Shown: positions 1-12,922, numbered from the stretch's first letter. The stretch: DNA of 64,000 nucleotides from Fennellomyces sp. T-0311 (GCA_025266875.1 JALLLT010000050.1:186001-250000), one strand, 5' to 3'. The notes: generated from the letters alone by a model not told the origin. A program made the numbers and translations.

Positions 1-3000
1 GAAGCCAGTCGTAAAGGCTACAGTTGCAGCAGCTCCTGCAGCAGCTCCATTTCCATTTCCTCCGTTACCAGTTGTTCCACTGGAGGCTCCGATTCCAGCA
101 CCTGTAGGGCCGCGAACTGCACCTACTTCATTCTGTCGTCGCATATGCAACCCGCCAGAAGATCCATTGTTGTTATCATCATCATCGTTGTTATCTTCGT
201 CGTCATTCAGCATTTCAGGTACCGCTTGATCCTTATGGCTCTCGAAAGGTTGGGATGGTAGCACGTAATTGATGTTGAGGCGTTCACATTCTTCTTTAAG
301 CTCCATCATAAAGTTATTATGACGCAGCCAACGACCGCCGGGATCTTGCCAGTTTTGCGTATGCTCGAAGTAAAACGACATTGTAAGTCGATTCTGGTTC
401 TCGAAGGTGAGGATATTGGCGGACGTCGAGTTGACGCGGTATAACGCAGGGTATTGGTTAGACCACTCCTTCATGTGGTCGATAAGACTGTGTATCTTGG
501 CTGATGGTGTCGAGAATGCGATATGGATTTCTATTTTTCCGGCGTTAGTACATGAGATGGATACGAGTATCGTAATCATCTATCACGTACGTAGTGATTC
601 ACCGGTAGGACCGGTACGTCGAACGTTAGTGATATACTGTGTAGCCAGCACAGAATTTTTCGCATAAACGATTGACCCGTCCCAATTCCTATGGATTAAA
701 TAAAAGCTTAGTAACATATACGGAAAAATAACGTGTATAAGGAACATACACAAATGTGGATACTAAAAGGCCCACATTTTGAACTACCCAATTCTCGGGT
801 CCGATCAAAACTCTATCACCGGCGTCAAATGGATGCTAACGAATGACAATGAGTAAAGGCTGTCAGAATGTTACCGCATTTTTTTGTCTTACCGTCACAA
901 AGACAAAGATGATAGATTCGAATGCGTCTTTCGCACTGTTGCCAAACACGAAACTGGCAGCAATAAAAGCACTCCACAAAGGCATGAGCGATGTTCCGAC
1001 ATTGACACCAAAGGATGCACAAACGATGATCACCTACACCAAACAAACATTAGAGTTTTGGGGGTTCATGCATAAATTGCCTTTTAAAGTAAAAATATAC
1101 TTTACCCAGACAAGGGTGAAAACGACAATCAAGATGATATCAAGTTTTCCGGTTGCTTGAGACAGGTCACGCATCGACGTTGCCAAGTTCTTGCGTTCGC
1201 GGTAGATTCTAACACAGGTGGAGCGGAGCTCAGTCTTGCTGATACTACCGTTTCCGTCATTATCAAACAATCGGAATGCTTCTGCTGCTTCTTGGTTTGT
1301 ACGGAAGTATGGATAGAAATCCATTTCGGTGATTTCATCGCGCCCTGATGTGCTAGTGAGATTGTGATGAATTCGTTTGGCCAGGGCTTTCGCTTGATGA
1401 GATCTGCCATGATAGGGCTGTTGATGCTTTGCGTTCCATGCCTTCTTGGATGAGCCCTTGATGAACGATCGTTCGTCAAAGCTTTTGGTAAAGGAGGATG
1501 CCCAGGTGCTGCTTCGAGACATGGATGGCCGTGGAGAACTCTCGCCTGGAGTGGAAGTTGCCGTTGGTTGCGGGTGTCGATTGATTTGACGCTTGGTAGG
1601 CTTAGTGCTGATATCTCGCAAGCGCCGGCTTAAATTAGAGAAAAACTCGTTGGATGAGCCCCTTTGAGGCTTCTCGCGCTGTGGTTGTTCTGGGGATGAC
1701 CTTTCAGAATCGATTGCGTCTTTCTTTTCATCGTCAGATCTCTCAATTGGAGGAATTGCAATTAATGTATCCATATTCCCTGACGAGGGAAAATGGACAT
1801 TTGTTCCTCGAGAGGCGTTATCGTCTGGACGCATAATCGACTGAGTCTTATTGGCGTGTGGCGGTTGGCCGTCGTCGGCGGATGCCGATCGGCTGGGTTT
1901 GTTCGATTTGTCATGCTTGTTTCGCCGAATTCGCTTGAGAATAAATTCTTGCGGCATTTTACGTTTTGTTGTAGTTTTCTTTAGTTTGTCCAACATCTTT
2001 AGTGCACGGTCATTCTCATCGATACGGTATCCATATGCTTTCCTAATATAGTTAAAGTGTTAGTCGCACACGATTGTGTGTGAACCGAACGTACTTGTGG
2101 AAGGATGTCACTAAAGAAGTTAGAGAGTTAGAGCTTCTTAGCCTTAAATGTCATACAATGCACGACGATCGTACCAATCAGTTGCAGTAAAAATTTTTCA
2201 ATGAAGAGTAGTAGCGCCGCAAAGAAGACACATTGCCATATACTGTATATTACGCCAACGTAGCTTGGCTTGTCCACAGTACGACCTTCAGAATCTGCTG
2301 GACGTGCTACTATGTTGCTGATAAATGCCCACGAGCCCCAATTCCAAGCGGAGACCATAAGCAACTTAATATAGGGCCGTAATGCCATGTAATACTATAG
2401 TGTTTTATAGATTGATCAGTAACTTCCAATCAGACAGGGCGTAATCCTTGGTTAAAACTTACCGCTAGACGCATCCGTAGTACTTCAGTGGATTGTGGAC
2501 GAAGAATTCCAACCATGCGCTTGATGGCCCATGGCACAAGCTCTACGATAACTTGAAGAATCATCGAGAGTACCCATATGAACGCAGCCCACGAAAACCA
2601 TAGCTGGAGGTTATATGAGATCATGGATGGATTACTGTCATATACAATAAAGACTGCCACATCAACGGCGATCAAAATCAGTGCGAAGAGGATCAGCAAA
2701 GACCAAGCAATATAGGATGAATTGCGGGAAAGACATAAGACAATGCCAGGTTGGCTCTTCTTCTTTTCTTTATCGTCATCCTCATCTCCTTCATCTCCAC
2801 CTGTCCAGTCGAATTGGTCGTCAGTGTAATTGGTAACCAATCCTTTGCCTGTAATTTTTGTCAATTTCGCTACTTGTCACGAAAATCGTAGGTGTTGTAC
2901 CTGCCAATACTTCCAGAGGCATATCTGGGGGAATCGAGCCGTTCAAAGTCACTCGTGATCCTTCATCATCGGTAGAATATCGGCTGGCAGTAGCGGGATC

Positions 3001-3244
3001 ATCGGCATCGTTCTGTGCCAATTTGGGTCGTCTGCCAACACCATTTGTATTTTTTCCTTCGGTATCGGATGAGCTGCTGGAGCTTCCCCGACGAACAGCT
3101 ACAGGAGGGATCGACGCCGTTATAAAAAAATGAGTTTCAGAATAGTTTCTAAATATGAGGTGCAAACTCACGTTCATCTGCCCAAGTGTTATGGTCTGCA
3201 GTACCAGTGTGATCTCCTTCGAATGCGGCCTGGGGTCCGGTCAT
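1..3244 (-). CDS. EF-hand MscS-type mechanosensitive channel, copy A (3' end cut by window edge)
   Basis: Fungal MscS-family channel with a cytosolic EF-hand, like S. pombe Msy1/Msy2, which sit in the ER membrane and adjust calcium responses to osmotic swelling. Visible in order: an acidic, Ser-rich N-terminus starting MTGPQAAFEGDH; several hydrophobic segments (2650-2750, 2530-2620, 2150-2390); a basic Ser/Pro-rich linker; an EF-hand with loop DNDGNGSISKTEL (about 1230-1290); and the start of the pore helix LDIILIVVFTLVW. The beta domain and a Gly/Ala/Asn-rich tail continue to base 1, so only a few C-terminal residues are likely missing. The start at 3244 is chosen because a 73-base first exon splices in frame (donor GTGAGT) into the Ser-rich segment. 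The gene is a paralogue of the one at 12923-16129, and both contain a 16-base exon (2095-2110 here). Family assignment is firm; localisation is inferred. Confidence 0.9.
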
Positions 3245-4202
3245 CGTAACCGAGAATTGTTAGTAAAAAAGGAATAGGCAAAAGAAAAAAAAGAAAAAGG
3301 GCAGTGAGTTGTGAAAATAAGAAAAACAGGACCTTGGTGCCACCACCCCAGGCATGGCCCGTGCCAATCACCATGCGACCGACTCAGGTTTCACTTTCAC
3401 CGGGAAAATGATATTTTTTTGCTTGGCAACACAAGTATGGTTAGCAACGAGAAACTTGACGACATAAAGTATGTCTTGCTCCTCAATGACGTTAGATTTA
3501 CACCAGAATGAAGCGTGTCTATCGAGTTTCGAAAGTTTAGTACGGAAGGGTAACTGAGGGGTAGCAATCAAGCAATTTTTTTTTTTCTTTCTTGCTCGGA
3601 TCCAGTCAGATCACATAATATTGTATCTTTCTCTCTAACTGTCACAGCCACTTTTTTCTGCATCTATCAATATTCACACACCTCTTGTACACTCCATCTT
3701 GCAGTTTTGTATGCCTTCTTACTTCTTGTTGACATCTCCCTAGCCGTTTCACTGGGATCGACCGGTGGTTGCACACGTAACCATCAGGATTGCAGATCTT
3801 TTTTTTTTTTTCACAGGGGTTAGCTGCGCCTTATAACACACAATGAAGCGCCGAATCTTTTTCCATCATATCGATTTGCTATTTTGGAGAAGCCGGAGTT
3901 ACACTTGCGTAAAAAGTCTGGGTCCTGGTTATGAAAACAACGACTTCCCGAAACCATTTCCCTATATGGACTCTTTGGAACGCGTCATCTCATGTAATGC
4001 ATAACAGCCGCGCTATCCAGCACGCTTTTTCTCGGCGGTTACATATAGAATGTTTGGGAACGTGGCTATCTTTTCTGCTGAAATGCATGGAGTTAAATTT
4101 TAGTGTGATCACCACAGGCTGCATAAAGAGCGTCATCAAGTGTTCAACAACAAAAAGTAATCCATCGCTCCATGTGAGCTAAGCTTGTTTAGACTAAATG
4201 TT
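3245..4202. other. Intergenic, promoter side of MscS copy A
   Basis: No gene seen. It contains several T runs (for example 3572-3582 and 3800-3811) and a CT-rich stretch near 3620-3700, compatible with the promoter and leader of the minus-strand channel gene. An 83-codon plus-strand frame at 3931-4182 has no recognisable features. Confidence 0.5.
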
Positions 4203-5398
4203 TTATTTGTGCCAAATCCATACGATAAACGAAAAAACAACTAAAAATGCCCACCACATCACTACGGACCCCGGTGAAGTGTGTGCATTCCAGAATAGAA
4301 ATGTGGAACTGTCAGCCTCTTCGTCTACATACATGGGATTCGGCGTAAATCCTAACTGAAACGATGCCGGCTTCCACAACGTTGCCTCCCAGAGCTGCGA
4401 TGTATTTCCCCACGAACAGTGGTCGAGAGCGGTAACCCCGGTGTTGTTGGGAGTGAAGTCGAACTCGTAGCTCGCCTGTGGATAAATACAACGTGGTATC
4501 ATGTTCCACAAGTGTGCAGCAGACACTAGATAAAACTGATGGCTCCCAGAATTCTGATTCTTTTCTCGGTCAGGTTCAATAATCGGACCATTGATTCGGT
4601 TTTCCCCCGTCTCGGGATCAAATCGAACATTAGTATAGAGTGGCGTTTTCGTTGGATCCGGTCGCATAAACAGCCATTGTTGTTTGTCCGGTCGAATGGC
4701 TTCGTACGTGTTAATGTACCGTCGTTCAAAATTTCGACGATCAAGGCTTCGTCCTTCGAGTGGCCGTGGCGCCGACTCATCATAAACGCCGTTAAATCCC
4801 GGGTATATATCAAAATCAATGTCGACCCGTGTGATGTTATCTACTTCGCATTGCCTGATACGGTGTGTCAATAAGACCTCCAAAAAAAGCACACCGAAAT
4901 TCAACAAATACATACCACATTACAGCAGCATCGTCCAGACCCCGATGGTGATCCCAGCGTGTCGAAATGCACTTTTCCAAGGATGCTTTGTTCAAATGGT
5001 GGATGCTGTAATTCTTGTCTCCATGCCACTTTACTGTCCAAATCGTACCGTTGAATACTGTCGAGTTCTCTCCCTCGGTACTTTAGTTCCAAACGATCAG
5101 TTTTTTTTTAACTTGCTGAAAAAAGCATAGTATAAACTTACGGCACGATCTGATTGTCAAAGTCAATGAATTGTAGGTATTTTCCAGTCTCGACATGCCG
5201 AAATGTGTAAAATCCAGTCTAAAACTGATGTTACTATAAACTTGTAGATCTCAATTTCAGGGCGCCTACAGGAATGTGAGTTGAATTCTCGATAATGCTC
5301 GGTCCAGTGATGTAGGCCAAAGGATAGGTTCCTTCACCAGCTCGGACAATTCTCGCAATCGCTAGACACAGAAAGAGAAGGAAGGGAAGGGAAGGCAT
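4203..5398 (-). CDS. Orphan secretory-pathway protein with one C-terminal membrane anchor
   Basis: I do not recognise this family. The start at 5398 gives a clean signal peptide (MPSLPFLLFLCLAIARIVRA). A longer in-frame start at 5494 would bury it. Three introns can be placed: one near the N-terminus joining NSTHIP to TGFYTFRHVETGKYLQF, one joining DNQIVP to TEGENSTVFNGT (donor GTAAGT), and one joining AAVMW to QCEVDNITRVD (donor GTATGT). The product has several N-glycosylation sequons (NST, NGT, NYS, NIT, NTS), a few cysteines that could form disulphides, and a single hydrophobic segment at the end (VVMWWAFLVVFSFIVWIW followed by HK). The segment TGFYTFRHVETGKYLQFID resembles a repeat of a beta-trefoil (MIR/ricin-like) domain, but this is only a resemblance. 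Likely topology: lumenal or extracellular domain with a short cytosolic tail. Confidence 0.7.
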
Positions 5399-6518
5399 AC
5401 CGGCCTGATAGGAAGATGGAAGAGAGTGAAACTTCGATGCCAAATAACGTTTTTTTTTTGGAACAGACGCTTCCCAACAATCTATAGTTGTCATAGATAC
5501 AGCCCCGCCAATACAGTCGCTATGGACACTTTTCAATCCACCCTTTCGGACAAGTAACAGGCTATATAATCGATTCTATTTTCCCAGCTCCTTTGATATA
5601 TGGTTGCTGTATTGTTGAATCATTTCTGCGCACGTGGTTTATCCAATCAAGCCGGGATTATGTCTCACAGGACCAACCCTAAGCCTTTAGAAAATGATAT
5701 TCAGTCTTGGCAGTTGTGTGTTGCTTTGCATGAAGGCACAATATACATAAATTTAATTGTCTAAAAGTAGATATTTTTTAAACTATATTTGCACTAGTAG
5801 GCTGGTACTAACCTTTCCTGCATGGCGGGTAATCTTTTTTCACTAATTTGGAGCGCGCATAATTTTATACAGATAAGTACCCATTAACGAAGTACATATG
5901 TAATGGAAACGGTCAAAAACAGCCGATAATATAAAGAAAGCTTACCAGGTTTTTAAGCTCAAGTTGATTTAGGACCACCGCCAGCAATGTTCATAACATT
6001 GTTAATCAACGAAAAACATATTTTAGGAAGCATTTGGAATTGTATTCACAGCTCCATTATATGGTGCCACTATGCTTCGGCACAAATAAATGTAAAAACA
6101 GTCTTGGGCGATGTTTGTTATCCTGTTGCGCAAAAGATCATTTTACTCCCGCGTATGTATCACCGCTGTTTACATTTACATCAAGTGTGGTATCTACCAG
6201 CTTTTACGGTATTTGCATGTACTGTTCCTTGAAGTGATATAGTTTAGTGTGCAGCTATCCTTACAAATCATCTGGATAACGTAAGAATACTGTCACAGCT
6301 TTAGAAATCGGCGTAGTGTAAAGGAACGTAATCATCGATATACAGGACGTTTTGCAAGGCTTCCGTGTGCCTGGCCTTGCCGTCAACATCAACTCATATC
6401 GTGTGTATAGGTATTAAGAGTTACAAGAATATGCGTCTAAGAGTTCTGTGGCATAAAATCGTAATTATTATTTGCAATATATACAATGCTTTCATCTATT
6501 TCAGAATTGCTTTTTTTT
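5399..6518. other. Intergenic between orphan membrane protein and b5-ACAD
   Basis: About 1.1 kb, AT-rich, with no supported gene. A TATA-like TATATAGC on the minus strand at about 5562-5569 could serve the gene starting at 5398. The remainder holds the 3' flank of the acyl-CoA dehydrogenase gene. Confidence 0.4.
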
Positions 6519-8379
6519 TTACAGCTTCGACTTCTCGTAGTTCTTCAAAGCCTGGCGAACACCTATTCACGATATAAAAATTAGTATGGCGCCTAAAAAT
6601 AACATTCTAACAATTACCAAGATCAAGCATGATTTCCTCAGAGCCACCGGGAATGGCGTAGGCACGAACCTCACGGTAAATGCGCTCAATCTTTTCACCC
6701 TGTCCACCACGGGTATAAGCCAGACCACCAAAGATCTGAGCAGCTTCACGAGCACAAAATTCCAATGTCTGGGTGCTCTGAGCCTTGAGCAAGGCGATGG
6801 GACCACCAAGGCGACTAGGTTGAGTTTCATGAGGCAAGGTCTTGATCTGGTACATGATGTTTTCAAGCCATGCGTGAGTGGCCTCGCACTGACGGATCAT
6901 ATGACCAAACTTGTTGCGGAGCACCGGATGGTCGATCAAGCGAACGCCGAAAGTCTTGCGCTTCAACGAATACTTAAAGGCCTCCTCAATGCACACACGG
7001 GCAAGGCGATTAGCTTGCATAACAATACCGAGACGCTCGTGGTTGAAGTTGTGCATGATGTACTTGAAGCCATGGTTAAGCTCACCGATCAAGTGGGTCT
7101 TGGGAACCTTGACCTGTCAATCCAATTTCCGATTAGTCACCGCGGATACCTTTACCCCGCCCACAATAAAAGCTTACATCTTCAAAGGTGATGTAGGAGG
7201 TACCTGAGCCCCACATACCCATAACATCCATATAGCGAGCTTCAACACCTTCCCATGCGCGCTCGACCAAAAACAGGGATACGCCACCCATACCGGCACC
7301 ACCAGTGCGGGCAGCAACCACATAGTAATCGGCATAAGCGCCCTGGGTGATCCACTTCTTTTCACCGTTCAAAATAAAGTGATCACCCTTATCAACAGCA
7401 GCGGTCTTCAAACCAGCAACATCCGAACCCTGTCATCCCCGAGCTTGTCAATGTCGTCATTCCATAATCTCTCGTCACTATGATTACTTACCGCAGAAGG
7501 CTCAGTAATTGCCAAGGCAATGAATTTCTCGCCAGCCAAACACTGGGGAACAACCTTGTTCTTGATAGGCTCAGGAGCGAAGTTCATGACAGGAGGAAGA
7601 GCAATAGCCAAACCACCCTGCAAAGCCCACAAGAGACCACCAGAACCAGCGCGTGCGATTTCGTCGATACAGATGAATTCGTGGAAGATATCGAATTCTT
7701 CAGGCTTGATACCAGCAGGAAGAGGATAGGGCATAAGGTGAGCAACGGAGGGGTTGGTGCCAGCACCAGAGCAGGCGGCCAAGAAACCCATTTCACCAAC
7801 GCGCTTCACGACTTCACGAGGAATGGCCTTGGCTTCGCTCCATTCGTGAGTGTAGGGCATGAGCTCCTTGTCAACGAATTCGCGAATGACCTTTCGGAGG
7901 CGAATGTGGGACTCATTGTAGTATGGGCTGTGTTTTCCTCGGTTAATCCTTTTTCACATTTACCAGAAAAAACTTTTTTTGACATGTTACCTGGTCCATT
8001 CTTGGTACCACGTAGGATCACCATAGGGAAGGCCTTCACCGAAACGAGTTGACAAAGCATTAGCCACAGGAGGAGCAGAACCACCTGCAGGAGCAGCAGG
8101 TGCAGCCGGGGCGGCAGGAGCAGCAGCGACAGGTTCAGCCTTAGCTTCACCAATGACACCAATCTGCATGGGCAAACCAACACGCTGCATAATGGCATCG
8201 TTGTGGAATTGTTGGAATTTCTTGGTGGCGTCCTTGCCAGCCATCTTGACGAGCACCTTCTTGCCGCCAGGATGCTCGCTCAAGAACTTGGTCACGTCAA
8301 AAACTTTGCCGTCGACGATGATCCAGATATCGTCAGCCTTGTTGTGCTGAGCAACCTCTTCAACACTGAATGACTTCAT
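6519..8379 (-). CDS. Cytochrome b5-acyl-CoA dehydrogenase fusion with C-terminal SKL (peroxisomal)
   Basis: A roughly 540-residue fusion. Residues 1-75 form a cytochrome b5 domain with the heme-ligand motif HPGGKK and the second histidine in FHND. A Pro/Ala-rich hinge (about 80-100) follows, then a complete acyl-CoA dehydrogenase: N-terminal helices, the FAD/substrate segment ALAITEPSA, the beta-domain NGEKKWITQGAYADYYVVAA, and the C-terminal helical domain RKTFGVRLIDHPV. Five exons join cleanly. The last encodes VRQALKNYEKSKL and a stop, so the protein ends in the canonical PTS1 tripeptide SKL and should act in peroxisomal fatty-acid oxidation. The usual catalytic glutamate position near the C-terminus (YEG in medium-chain enzymes) reads IPGGS. 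A glutamate in HERLGIV aligns with the alternative catalytic glutamate of long-chain and isovaleryl enzymes. The b5 domain may pass electrons, but its partner is unknown. A TATA box is seen at 8472-8478. Confidence 0.93.
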
Positions 8380-8911
8380 TATGTTCGAGTAAGATAGAAG
8401 AATAAGAAAGAGAGTGGGGGGAAATTGAAGGTATAGCTGCTAATTCGCTTAGCTGATAATTATTATTTCAGTTTTATAAGCAGAAATGCGAAAAGTGCGG
8501 GGTTACCCGAAGCACGGTTTCACATGCTGTCTTTATCCTGCAAAACCCGATCTATTATGCTTGGTAAGCTTTCCTTCAATGGCTAGGAGAGGAAGGAGTC
8601 TTTGCTTCCGTCGTACCGAACCTTTCATGCTTAAACGTCCGATTCCGGTAACATTTTATCCGTCATGATCTACTGCGTCCTAATCCATGACCCATCAAGG
8701 CACGGATCTGTTTATGGTAACCATAGAAACCATTCGACTTTTCGGTTGTTATGAAGCACTCTGATTCATGCTCACATGTGTTAAAAAAAAGATCGCTATA
8801 TATACGTACTTGAACAATTATTATTATAAACTATAAATGTAAATACAGGATATGTATGCATCTAAATGATAAAGTGGGGAATATACAATGCTATGAAAAG
8901 AAAGGGGACTA
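8380..8911. other. Intergenic; promoter of b5-ACAD
   Basis: TATAAAA on the minus strand at 8472-8478 lies about 95 bases upstream of the b5-ACAD start. No gene is seen in the rest, which also carries the 3' flank of the spartin-like gene. Confidence 0.5.
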
Positions 8912-10324
8912 TCAAACTTGGATGTAAGTGGGCTGATCTTTTTTCGATTGAGACTCTTCCAAATCCAAAGGATGGATGGGTTCACCGGATGAAGTTGCAA
9001 TACTCGATACAAAGTCATCATTATCAAATATCACAGATCGTTGCGATGAGTCTCGTCTATTGCGCTCCTCCATGATTTCACCTGCTACAGATGCTGTAGA
9101 GTATGCTGAAGATCCAACAAACACTTGACGCGCTACGCCATTGGAGTCAAAATATACCAGGACATCAGCAACATCGTCATTGCCGGATCCCAAAGCTTTC
9201 TCCGCCAGATAACCAGCGTCCTGACCGTATTTTTTGTAGACCATATCGACGATCCCGTCTCGTGATGATGCTAGAACTGCACCTGTTGCCATGGATAGAC
9301 CAGCAACTACATTGTGTGCTGCATGGAATAAAGAAACTCCAAGATGCCGAGTTGCATTAGTCATTGGATCTCGTTGTAGCTCGCTGTTGCTGTACAAATA
9401 ATTGATACTGGATGCAGCTGCTGAAGTTGCCTTGCTTATCAAGTTACCAGCACCTATGTTGGAAAATGATTTCAGCTATTACGTCGTCAACACTCCGTAC
9501 GAGACTATACCTTTCATAATGCTTCGGTTGACGCTACAAAAAGTTTCTACGTATTGTCTGTCCACTGGGGTTAAGTGGATGGTGTTTTCGACTGGCTCAA
9601 TAGAATCATTCATTCGCTTGGTTTGACTAAAAAGTACCAACATGTTAATTGAAAACTAAATTAGTGTAATTTTCATCTTACATTTGAATGCCCCGAGCCA
9701 GGGATTGGCCAGCAAGCACAAAGGATTGTGCAAGCCAATCAGATCCAGTAACCATAACATCACTTGTTTTGTATAGCAGGCGCACCTTAAAGCTGCCTCC
9801 AGCGACCTAAGTTACTTAATTAATAAGTTGCGTTTACAAATTTTGTTTGTTTTTACCAGTGGCGGTTCCATCATTACAGGCATCTTTTCCGAATTAGTAT
9901 CTTCATCTTGAAGTTGTACGTTTCTTGCGATCACTTCGGTGACTTTGCACGATATCGGATTCATCATGGCCAAAGCGTTGCGGAGCTGATGACGATTTTC
10001 GTACTTGATAAAGTAGGTGAGCATATCTTGTAAGACTGTGAAGGTGTCATTATCCGAAGCGCTACAATCGAGGCGCCAGCGACCACCTTCAGGCCGATCA
10101 AATATGAGCATATTATCTGCTTGTAACCAAGCTTTGGACCGAGGTGTGAGCAGAATCGAAGCTCGTTCTTCGCCGTAGTAGTCAATAAACCGGAGCTTGA
10201 TCTCTTGTTCCTCAGCGTAGATGAGGATGTGGCCGTTGCCAACCTCTTTAATATGGCCGTCTTGGAAGATTGACAGGGAAACACGATCAACTGCGCAAAT
10301 GCTGTGCTTTTCTGGAACTCGCAT
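8912..10324 (-). CDS. Senescence/spartin-domain protein
   Basis: The C-terminal half is a senescence/spartin-associated domain (plant ERD7/senescence proteins and animal spartin, which bind lipids and act on lipid droplets and endosomes). It shows the helical run VTGSDWLAQSFVLAGQSLAR, then GAGNLISKATSAAASSINYL, and a Gly/Ala-rich segment NVVAGLSMATGAVLASSRDG, ending in YGQDAGYLAEKALGSG. The N-terminal half (about residues 1-115) is beta-rich and resembles the small fold that precedes the domain in fungal homologues; no MIT domain is present, unlike animal spartin. Four exons join in frame. The start is set at the ATG at 10324 because a TATA box sits at 10381-10390 and no earlier in-frame ATG lies downstream of it. 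Cellular role is inferred from the family only. Confidence 0.82.
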
Positions 10325-10380
10325 GTTTGTTGATGTTGCGATGGTAAAGCGAAAGCTATTTTTTTTTATCACCGCCCACC

Positions 10381-10390
10381 TTTATATAAA
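10381..10390 (-). promoter_or_regulatory. TATA box of the spartin-like gene
   Basis: TTTATATAAA, a palindromic TATA element, lies 57 bases before the ATG at 10324. Its position decides between possible starts. Confidence 0.6.
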
Positions 10391-12922
10391 GGCGTCGAAG
10401 AAATTCTTGGCTTCGGTCGTACCGATTTCTGATCTTTAAGAATATGATTACACCATATGAAATTCCTAATTTGGTATATCTCTTTACCTCGAGAACTTCT
10501 TGATCGTTCAATTATCTTGGAGATCCAAGCATAAAGTTAGTTTTATCATCAATAAAATGCACTACGGCTAATTGCAAGTACATATAAAACTACTTACTTT
10601 CATCCAATGAACCTGATTAATACCTACTTTCTTATTATGCATTGCATACCTACTACCATAAAAAATACGGAATGTTTGCTATTGGCGCTTTCGTGCGCTA
10701 CGTTAACCAAGCCATGGTGCTAGCTCAGAGCTTTTAAAGCAGCATAAATCAGGCCATATTATATCTTACATATTGAATTATGTCACTTTTTATTACTTTT
10801 TCTCAATTGACGTTGACAGCTGAGATCCGCTTATAGCCGATCCGCTCTCTGGTCGATTATATAAACTGCAGTATAAAGGAGGCGAGCATGTGCAAGAAAA
10901 TGCATGGAAGTACTACATTCTTGACATGTGAAAATTTATTAATTTTAATAAATGTACTTCCTCACAATGGTGTGTATGTGGAGAAACTCTTTCTGTTCTG
11001 TTTTTACCGTATTACCGTATGTACGTATTCGTGTCAAATACCCTTCTGCATTTTGATAGCCATGGACCATGTGCTTGACGATCATTGAGGCGACGTTGTT
11101 GTGGTAGCGTGATTAAATGTTTGCGGTACGATGATACGCTTCGTTGGGGGTTTTTGCTTAATATGGGCTGCTTGGCACTAGGATAGGGCAGGAGGTTACT
11201 CGTTACTGTTATCGCCTGTTGTTATCTCGACATAGGTTTCACAAGGTTACAGAAAACAGTAAAAATGATTATGTTACATTAAAGGATCACCTAGATATCA
11301 CCTGCGGCTTGGGGTTTATAACGACAGACACGCATAATTTCGGGACATATACTCACACACGTGTTTAGAAAGGAAGAAGGACCGGCAGGAACTGTTCCTT
11401 GGGCAATAGTTATGTCATGTGTAAAAAACACCATATCAGAGATACTTTTCCGATACGGTCTAGACGTCCTCAATTATACTATGTATAAGTTTGTAGTTGA
11501 CGTTCGAGCCGATATTAGCTGCTTCCTCTACAGCGTGTTGAAAAAAAAAAAACGGGTTTATGCGCGCCCATCTGAGTATCTGGGTTTATGCATGGGGAAA
11601 GAGTCTAGACTTTAGATTTGCGAAATTTCTACTTGTTGATGTAATAGACCACAGGAAAAACAACAGAAATGCACCAAAAGACGTAGGATCCGCGGTATTT
11701 GTGTAACACAAGAAAAAGACGGCTTAATCATTCACGGAGAATGTGTATGGGGCTAGTCAGTGCTTTATTTCCGGAAACAAAGGACGTTTAGCTGTCGCAT
11801 GAAACTAATGAACAGTAAACCGTTGCTCATTCACAATTACGAGGATCCATCAACAGTACCATATCAGCACAATAGAACCGCCTTGCAGCTCGCGTACGAC
11901 AATCATTGCATGGAGCCATCACGTGTATCAAGATGACCATTGCTATTCCCAAAAAGAATATCAGTGTCTAAAACGACGCCCTGAGCAGAAAGCATGTCCC
12001 GTGTCCAGCGCTAAGCACATTTTAAGCTTAAATCCTGGGCCCAAGATATAGAAATACGCATACAGAAATTGCTTGATCCTAGTAATGGCTCTGAATCAAT
12101 ATAAGTACGATCAAGGATATGCGCACCCATCAAGCCGGGAGTAAATTTCTTCAGAACGAAAGTAAAAAAAAATGATCTAAAAAGATTGTCAAGTTGTTTA
12201 TAAAATAAGTAGCAGACCTTAAAAGAAATAGTTTCAATGCGTAAATTTGGAACTTGTGAGAAAAAAGCTCTTGGGATCAAGGTGGTACCAGAACGGTGCA
12301 TGCATTTGCGGTCAGACCAGATCTACATGCAGTGCAGAAATTTGCCACACCATATCGAATATGCTAACAGTACCAACTCCAATAATGCTCTTACATACAC
12401 GATAGAAAGGTGTCATGCAAAGAAGCCTTAAATGATTGTGTGTGAGTAAATTCTTCATGTAACGCTAATCCTATTTTAGGCAGGGCGGTCCTGATACTTA
12501 GGGTACAATGTGGCACGTTCAGCAACAGTACAGAATCGCTACAAAACCATAGCGGCATTTTGGAATCTCCGAAGCTTGCGGAGCGATCGACGCCCACGTC
12601 ATTGGAAGATTTAGGATCGGGTCCCTTTCCATTGTTATTTCACCCAAGTTCTTGTTACCAAGATCCCCTTTATAGTTTTGTTGTCAATAAACCGAGTGAC
12701 AGCATATTGGTTTTCATTTTGAGAATTGGATTGCCTAACCATGCTTGTAGACTGCCAAATATGTTTTCGGTAAATCTACGTCCGATCTTCCGGCGTACTG
12801 ATGATTGGGACTGACCGTGAATTAGGTACCGGTTTGTGAAACTCAAACCTGAATCTGATATTAAAAGTTTTCTTTTCTACCTTCTTTTTCGCTTTTATCT
12901 ATATCACCAACATCGGTAGGAA
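10391..12922. other. Gene-free 2.5 kb
   Basis: No coding frame with recognisable features on either strand; the longest frames are under 100 codons with atypical composition. The last few hundred bases (CT-rich around 12870-12905) are probably the promoter and leader of MscS copy B. Confidence 0.5.

Noticed and set aside
6586..7191. 201-codon plus-strand frame opposite the acyl-CoA dehydrogenase
   Set aside because: Antisense shadow of conserved dehydrogenase exons; crosses a real intron.
7480..8052. 190-codon plus-strand frame opposite the acyl-CoA dehydrogenase
   Set aside because: Antisense shadow spanning two exons and an intron of the true gene.
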